Assembly: GCA_022747635.1 (NCBI GenBank)
Contig: JAKTNV010000004.1
Location: 91,341,552 to 91,405,551 of the forward strand
Origin: Hetaerina americana
Taxonomy: Eukaryota > Arthropoda > Insecta > Odonata > Calopterygidae
Direction of reading: 5' to 3'
DNA length: 64,000 nt
Positions within the stretch are counted from its first letter, which is position 1; each line of letters opens with the position of its first letter. Shown in pieces: positions 59,191 through 64,000 of this stretch. A model generated the notes under the pieces. It was not told where the DNA came from, made no database searches, and saw nothing but the letters and a program-made list of their open reading frames with translations. Position numbers and translations under genes: made by a program.

Positions 59191-62100
59191 GGAGAAACAA
59201 AATATTTATTCGCTAGCAAGTGTTCACCAAAATCTACCTCACTAAGTAAGTTTCCAATAATAATGTGAAAAAATAATTCTAGAATGGTCAGAGTAAGCTC
59301 TAAATACCAACCTCAAGAATTAATTACCTCTGCCAAACATATTTTTTTCTAAATAGCTCTTCATAAAAAATATAACAAAAATTCTTACACCGACACCAGT
59401 AGGTATCAGGATAGAAGAATTATTTAAATTTATAACGTAAATGTATAAGGAATTTCGGAAATTCCAAACCTACAATCAATCTCTTTATAAACGCGTATTC
59501 TCAAATATTTTGCCGGTTAATTTCTTGCTTCCACGATTACACTTCCCTTCATTCTATGTATCATCTATTACATGTGACTATATAAACCTCCAATGAACAA
59601 ATTTTGAAGCCTTTTTTATGAGGGCATAGTGATGTTTATGTTCTTTCCCTCAGTGATTAGAATTGAATATCATTTCTGCTGACCAATTTATTTTGGAATA
59701 CTCAATTAGCTTATTCTTCAAAAGACCTTGACAATTTTCATTCTCATGTGAATGGAAGTCACAAATACCCCTTGGCATCGTGCTGTTAAGCATTTTGGTC
59801 GTTAAAAAATGTTATACTCGAAATAAGAACGGGCGGGGGGGGATTGTTTGCCTCCGGTCGCCCACACCCTGTGTTTAAGCGGTCTCTCAACCCAAGGGAG
59901 AGGGCAAAGAGAGAGAGAGAGAGAGGGAATGTGTAATGAAGGATTGGATAGAAAGGGTGGAAAAGTGGATGTACTCAAACGATAAAGAGACAGGATGACC
60001 AGGTGGGTTGGTTTCGAGTGGGGAGGGGGTTGGAATGTCGAGCGCGGTGGTGCGGTGAGCGCAGAGTTAAGGAGCGGCGATGCGGGTGGAAGAGCAGGGC
60101 TCCGGGTTTACACGTCTCCGTCCCTAAGATCCCGAAGGGCGCTCAGAGAACCACTAATGGATGAGCAAGCACGGGACACTTCAGAAGAAACGTTAACTCT
60201 TCCCCTCCGCACCGCCTCCATTATCCTATCCCGGGCTCTGAGCTACCTCTTCTCCGATCGCACACATTCACCCTCGCCATTTGGTGTGCCCGGATTGCTT
60301 TTAGCAAGCCTTCGAACGTTTCCACACGGTCTCGGATTTGCGTTGGGATCAGGGGTCTGGGAATGCGTCAAAAATATTGGTTCTGGTTTTATTCATTAGC
60401 AAGTCAAAAAAATGAAGTGACTCTAATTTTCCCCTTTCAGTGTCTAATTGCAATTTTAAATACTGCATTTTTATTTTCCGCACCTTTTAACAATTTCAAA
60501 CCAGTTAAAGTATCACTTTGTTCATTATACAGATAATTTCACCGGTTAATTATCACAGGTATTACCTGTAATTTCAATTTTCCAGGTTTATGATAAATTT
60601 TCCTCATGTTTTGCTAAGATCAATGAAGGGAGTATATAAATTCATTTCTCCAAGGAACGTACAATGATTAATTATCGGAATGTTTAAGCTGCCTTCATTA
60701 GTTCCCTTTATCATGTTTACCATTGAAAGTTCTTTCAGTTTTTCTTTCACTTTAACACACTCTAATTAACAAAGTTAAAATACCCAAATTTGAAATTGAG
60801 TTGCCGTCAATGTATCACCTCAAAATTAAACGCCATAAGCAATTTCTCACGGGTTTGGCAATCAGGAAGAGTTTGAAGTCAGCTATCGACGTACCACGAA
60901 CGAGCGAGCTGAAAATTACTGCATAATAATACATCCAAATGGAAGGCAGTACTTTGATGCCACTCGTATGCGGGCCCCTGCTAGAATGTTTTTACTGGCA
61001 TTCCAGTTTCCTTGTTCGGCATTATTCCTTCCCTTACCCCATTCTCGCCTTTCTACATGCATGTTCCATTCGCTCCAGAGGCCGTACGAGCGTGACGGCT
61101 CCGGCTTCCGTCTTCCTTCCCCTCACCCAGGGCCCTCCTAAAGGATTCCCACTCTCCTTGCCATGCCCCTAGATCCCTCTCGCCCTTTAACTCCAACCCT
61201 TGTGTTTGCCATTCCAATGATTTCATTCCCTCTGCATTACCCTCGTATTAAAACAAACGCGCCCTCCTTCGGTAAAGAACGTTTTTAATGTGTATCAATT
61301 CTGGAAGGGAGGATGCGGGAATGGCATGGAGGCGCTATGGCGGTGATTGCTTGGAGTAGAATCTCGAGACCGCGAAAGAATCAGATGTTGCAGCCGTGCA
61401 AGCCGCCTTGATTAACACACGCGAGTCTGAGATGTCGAGGCTGTGATTTGCCCAAATAGGGATTTAATGGATGTTCCAAATATTCTGGGTCACGAATGGT
61501 ATACATGTTCCCAATTCAGATACGTGCACCTGATGATGAAACGAGACCAGAATTAGAATTAAGGTAACCCCTTGCATAATTGATTTGCCCGGGGAGATCC
61601 CGATCTACAATTTTAATGGAATACTACTACGCATGGATGTAAGAAAACAAACATTGACGATGTTTCTTTCGCTGCAATTGGAATTTGCTAAGCATGAAGA
61701 AGATACGAAACTGTTTGATCCGATCTTTGTCGGAATTGTCCGACGTAAGCATCGTAATATGTGATAAAACGCACCGGTTTTGTCTGTGCATATCATTCAG
61801 AGATGAAAGTTAACTCCAAAACTTGCAATTGCAATCCCGACGTTATTCTTCTGAACTCCTTATTTACACTTATCTATGCCACGAGCGATATCTAGTAACT
61901 TGCGTGCTGCTGTTCAAATATTGCTATTTAATTTGGTGGGTAAAAAGACTCTAAATAATATAAATAATAGAGATGTATAAATAATATTTTAATTACCATT
62001 ACTGGTTGTGCTAAATACAATTATACTGCTAGCATAACGTTGAACACATTAAAGGTACATGTTTCATTGACATGACTACAGTATTGCGTCAGTGGCAGCC

Positions 62101-64000
62101 GTTTCAAGTTAAAATACGCTTGGCGACGATGGATGGTAAACGCAACAAGCCATATGTCGTCCCGCACCCTTGTTTTATTTAAGTTTTGGGCTTTCCTATC
62201 AGCCATTTTAGCAAATCCTTATGCCCATACATAGTTCATTCCTTGCGTTGAAAAACTCAGGGAATAATATTCTAATCTAATGATCAGCATGTTAATTCTT
62301 TCTGCCGAAGTTAAATGATAAATGTTAATTTATAATTTTAATCGAAATGAATTCAATCCATTCTGCTTCATGTTTTATTCACCTTTCACGTTTACATTTA
62401 CTGGGATTATTAAATTTTTATACGAGCTACCATATCTTTTGACAGCTTCATAAATGAAATAAGGCGTTTCCATATGTTCAGGTGTTTCCATTTCATCCCT
62501 AATCGAGTCCGCCGATGGTACTCTAATTACAGCCCTCCGAGTGGGGGAGGAAGGCCGATAAAGAAATCGCGCTCCAAGGAAACGTGTGGCCGAAACCACT
62601 GAGCTCGCGAGGGAGAACAAGAATGGGGATATCCGTTTACGATGCAGTTAATTAAAACCAACGCTTTTAACGATGATTTCAAGGTGAGATATTTAATTAA
62701 AATAATTTATTGTCCCATCTTCCTCCTCGAAATGTGAGAAAATGAATGGATGCAGGAGAGGGAGAGCGATAAAGGGGAAGGGAAAGAGAAGGTTAAAGAC
62801 GGGGGGGGGGCGGCGTATAATGGGAGAGGAAACAGCTAAGTCGAATGATTAAAACAAAATGAGATGGTCGTAACAAAGGGGGAATTTCCACCCTTGACGA
62901 AAACACCATGATTCCTATACATAAACGTTTTAATAATTGCAATCAACAGTGGAAAGAGAGCCATGATAACAGGAAAGTGCGGACGACAACGCAAAGCTCC
63001 CCTATTTTTTTTCCTGGGGAGATGACAAACTGAGTTCCTTGAAAAGTAAAGGGTATATGTCTCCGAAAACTAGCGAAAGGTAAGCAGGAATATTTTGCGA
63101 GGGAGGAGAGATGAAAGGATGAGCGAAGCACTCACGGCTGTCTGCTCTGCCTTTGGGAGTCAGAAAGTGAGAGGGAATATGGGGCGCGTGCTTTCAGACG
63201 AAAAGATGCCAACACAGCGATTTAAAAGAGACGTCAAGTCAGATCAAAATCTTTCTCATTACTCCCGACGGCTGCCATTTAAAAACGATTCACTCTGACC
63301 TCATTATCCTTCACACTTGTTTTGTAATTGTGAAACGCGGAGAGGATATTTCAATGATTAAAAGTGTCGTGAAAGAGGAGGTTGAAGATATTAAGAGATT
63401 AACTTGAGGGAAAGTGTGAAAAATCCAACGAATCGACGGGTTTTCACCGTTTAAGTCGTATAATGGCAAATTAATGAAATATTAGCTAAAAAAATTCGCT
63501 TAAATGATCAAATCATGAGGGCAGTTTTTGTGCCTTGTTTCCCTTTTTGCCTCCGTTTTCAGATTTCTCTCCCAAACTTTCGTTTTATTGCCGCTCTAAA
63601 TCTTAATTCTCTATCTATTTTCAACTTTCACTTTCTTCCTTTTTAACGAAATAAAAATGTAAAATATCCTAACCAAAGAGGACGTTTATTGCATAAAGAT
63701 AAAATATGAACCAATTTTGCGTCAGAATAAAGAATTCTTGAAATAAACAACGCTATTAGTGCATGCATGATGTGAAGGATTACGTTCATATGGACCATGG
63801 GTTTGGATAATACAATTGGATTTGAAGACCTGAAATATTTGTGTAGTGCCGAAGGCTTCTAATTGAATTCAAATGAGCCTTAAACGGACACAAGGAAGTA
63901 ACGAGGACACCATAGGACAAAATCATTCTTGGAGGAAGAAAGAGTCGGTAAGGCCTTGAGGCATAATGAATTAAATTTATAACTTTGTAATACTAAAAAT
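59191..64000. other. Spacer to the end of the window, no gene recognised
   Basis: Landmarks are (GA)n at about 59909-59925 and a GC-rich patch at 59995-60370 with a 134-codon plus frame lacking a domain. A CT-rich patch lies at 61020-61200, a small AT tandem (TAAATAATA) at about 61950-61985, and a purine-rich tract with a nine-guanine run at about 62755-62830. No RNA gene or dispersed repeat was recognised. Confidence 0.4.

Noticed and set aside
59995..60399. 134-codon plus-strand frame
   Set aside because: Starts in a G-rich low-complexity stretch and shows no domain.

Overview
The window looks like non-coding, repeat-rich DNA from an animal nuclear genome, most likely an arthropod. The reasons are three mariner elements of different subfamilies, several decayed CR1/Jockey-like non-LTR retrotransposons, a Penelope-like element, tRNA-derived SINE-like repeats, long (TA)n microsatellites, and no dense bacterial-style ORFs. 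I cannot name the species. I found no host protein-coding gene, rRNA gene or functional tRNA gene that I can defend. The longest open frames outside transposons lie in low-complexity purine/pyrimidine islands or match no family I know.

Layout. 0-9 kb: a head-to-head pair of tRNA-like SINE fragments at the very start, a G-rich island (0.54-1.06 kb), a second tRNA-like repeat (3.4-3.6 kb), a tail-to-tail pair of a third SINE family (5.34-5.76 kb), a CR1-like relic (8.26-8.62 kb) and another copy of the third SINE (8.72-9.02 kb). 11-14 kb: two more CR1-like relics and a hairpin-bearing minisatellite. 16.9-17.5 kb: two (TA)n arrays, a Penelope-type 3' repeat and a SINE whose tail is one of the arrays. 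18-22 kb: endonuclease/early-RT and later-RT parts of CR1-like elements, separated by GC-rich islands. 27.5-28.4 kb: a decayed mariner. 33.5-35.6 kb: a (TA)n array, a CR1-like relic and a structurally complete mariner with an open transposase frame on the minus strand. 40.2 and 54.2-54.6 kb: C-terminal tails of a second non-LTR type, minus strand. 55.1-55.8 kb: an internally deleted mariner with perfect 33-bp ends. 57.6-59.2 kb: (TA)n, then a Penelope-like RT plus GIY-YIG relic, its 3' repeat with a hammerhead-like core, then another non-LTR tail. The remainder is AT-rich spacer with purine- or pyrimidine-biased islands.

Nothing here forms a pathway. The shared theme is layers of transposition. 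The old layer (CR1-like, Penelope-like, 27.5-kb mariner) is full of stops and shifts. The younger layer (34.3- and 55.1-kb mariners) has near-perfect inverted ends and TA target duplications. The most unusual points are the mariner whose transposase frame runs through its own long inverted repeat, the catalytic-core deletion that leaves a DNA-binding half-protein, and the Penelope 3' repeat whose two copies show a compensatory base-pair change in a hammerhead-like stem. All family assignments come from reading the sequence without database searches.
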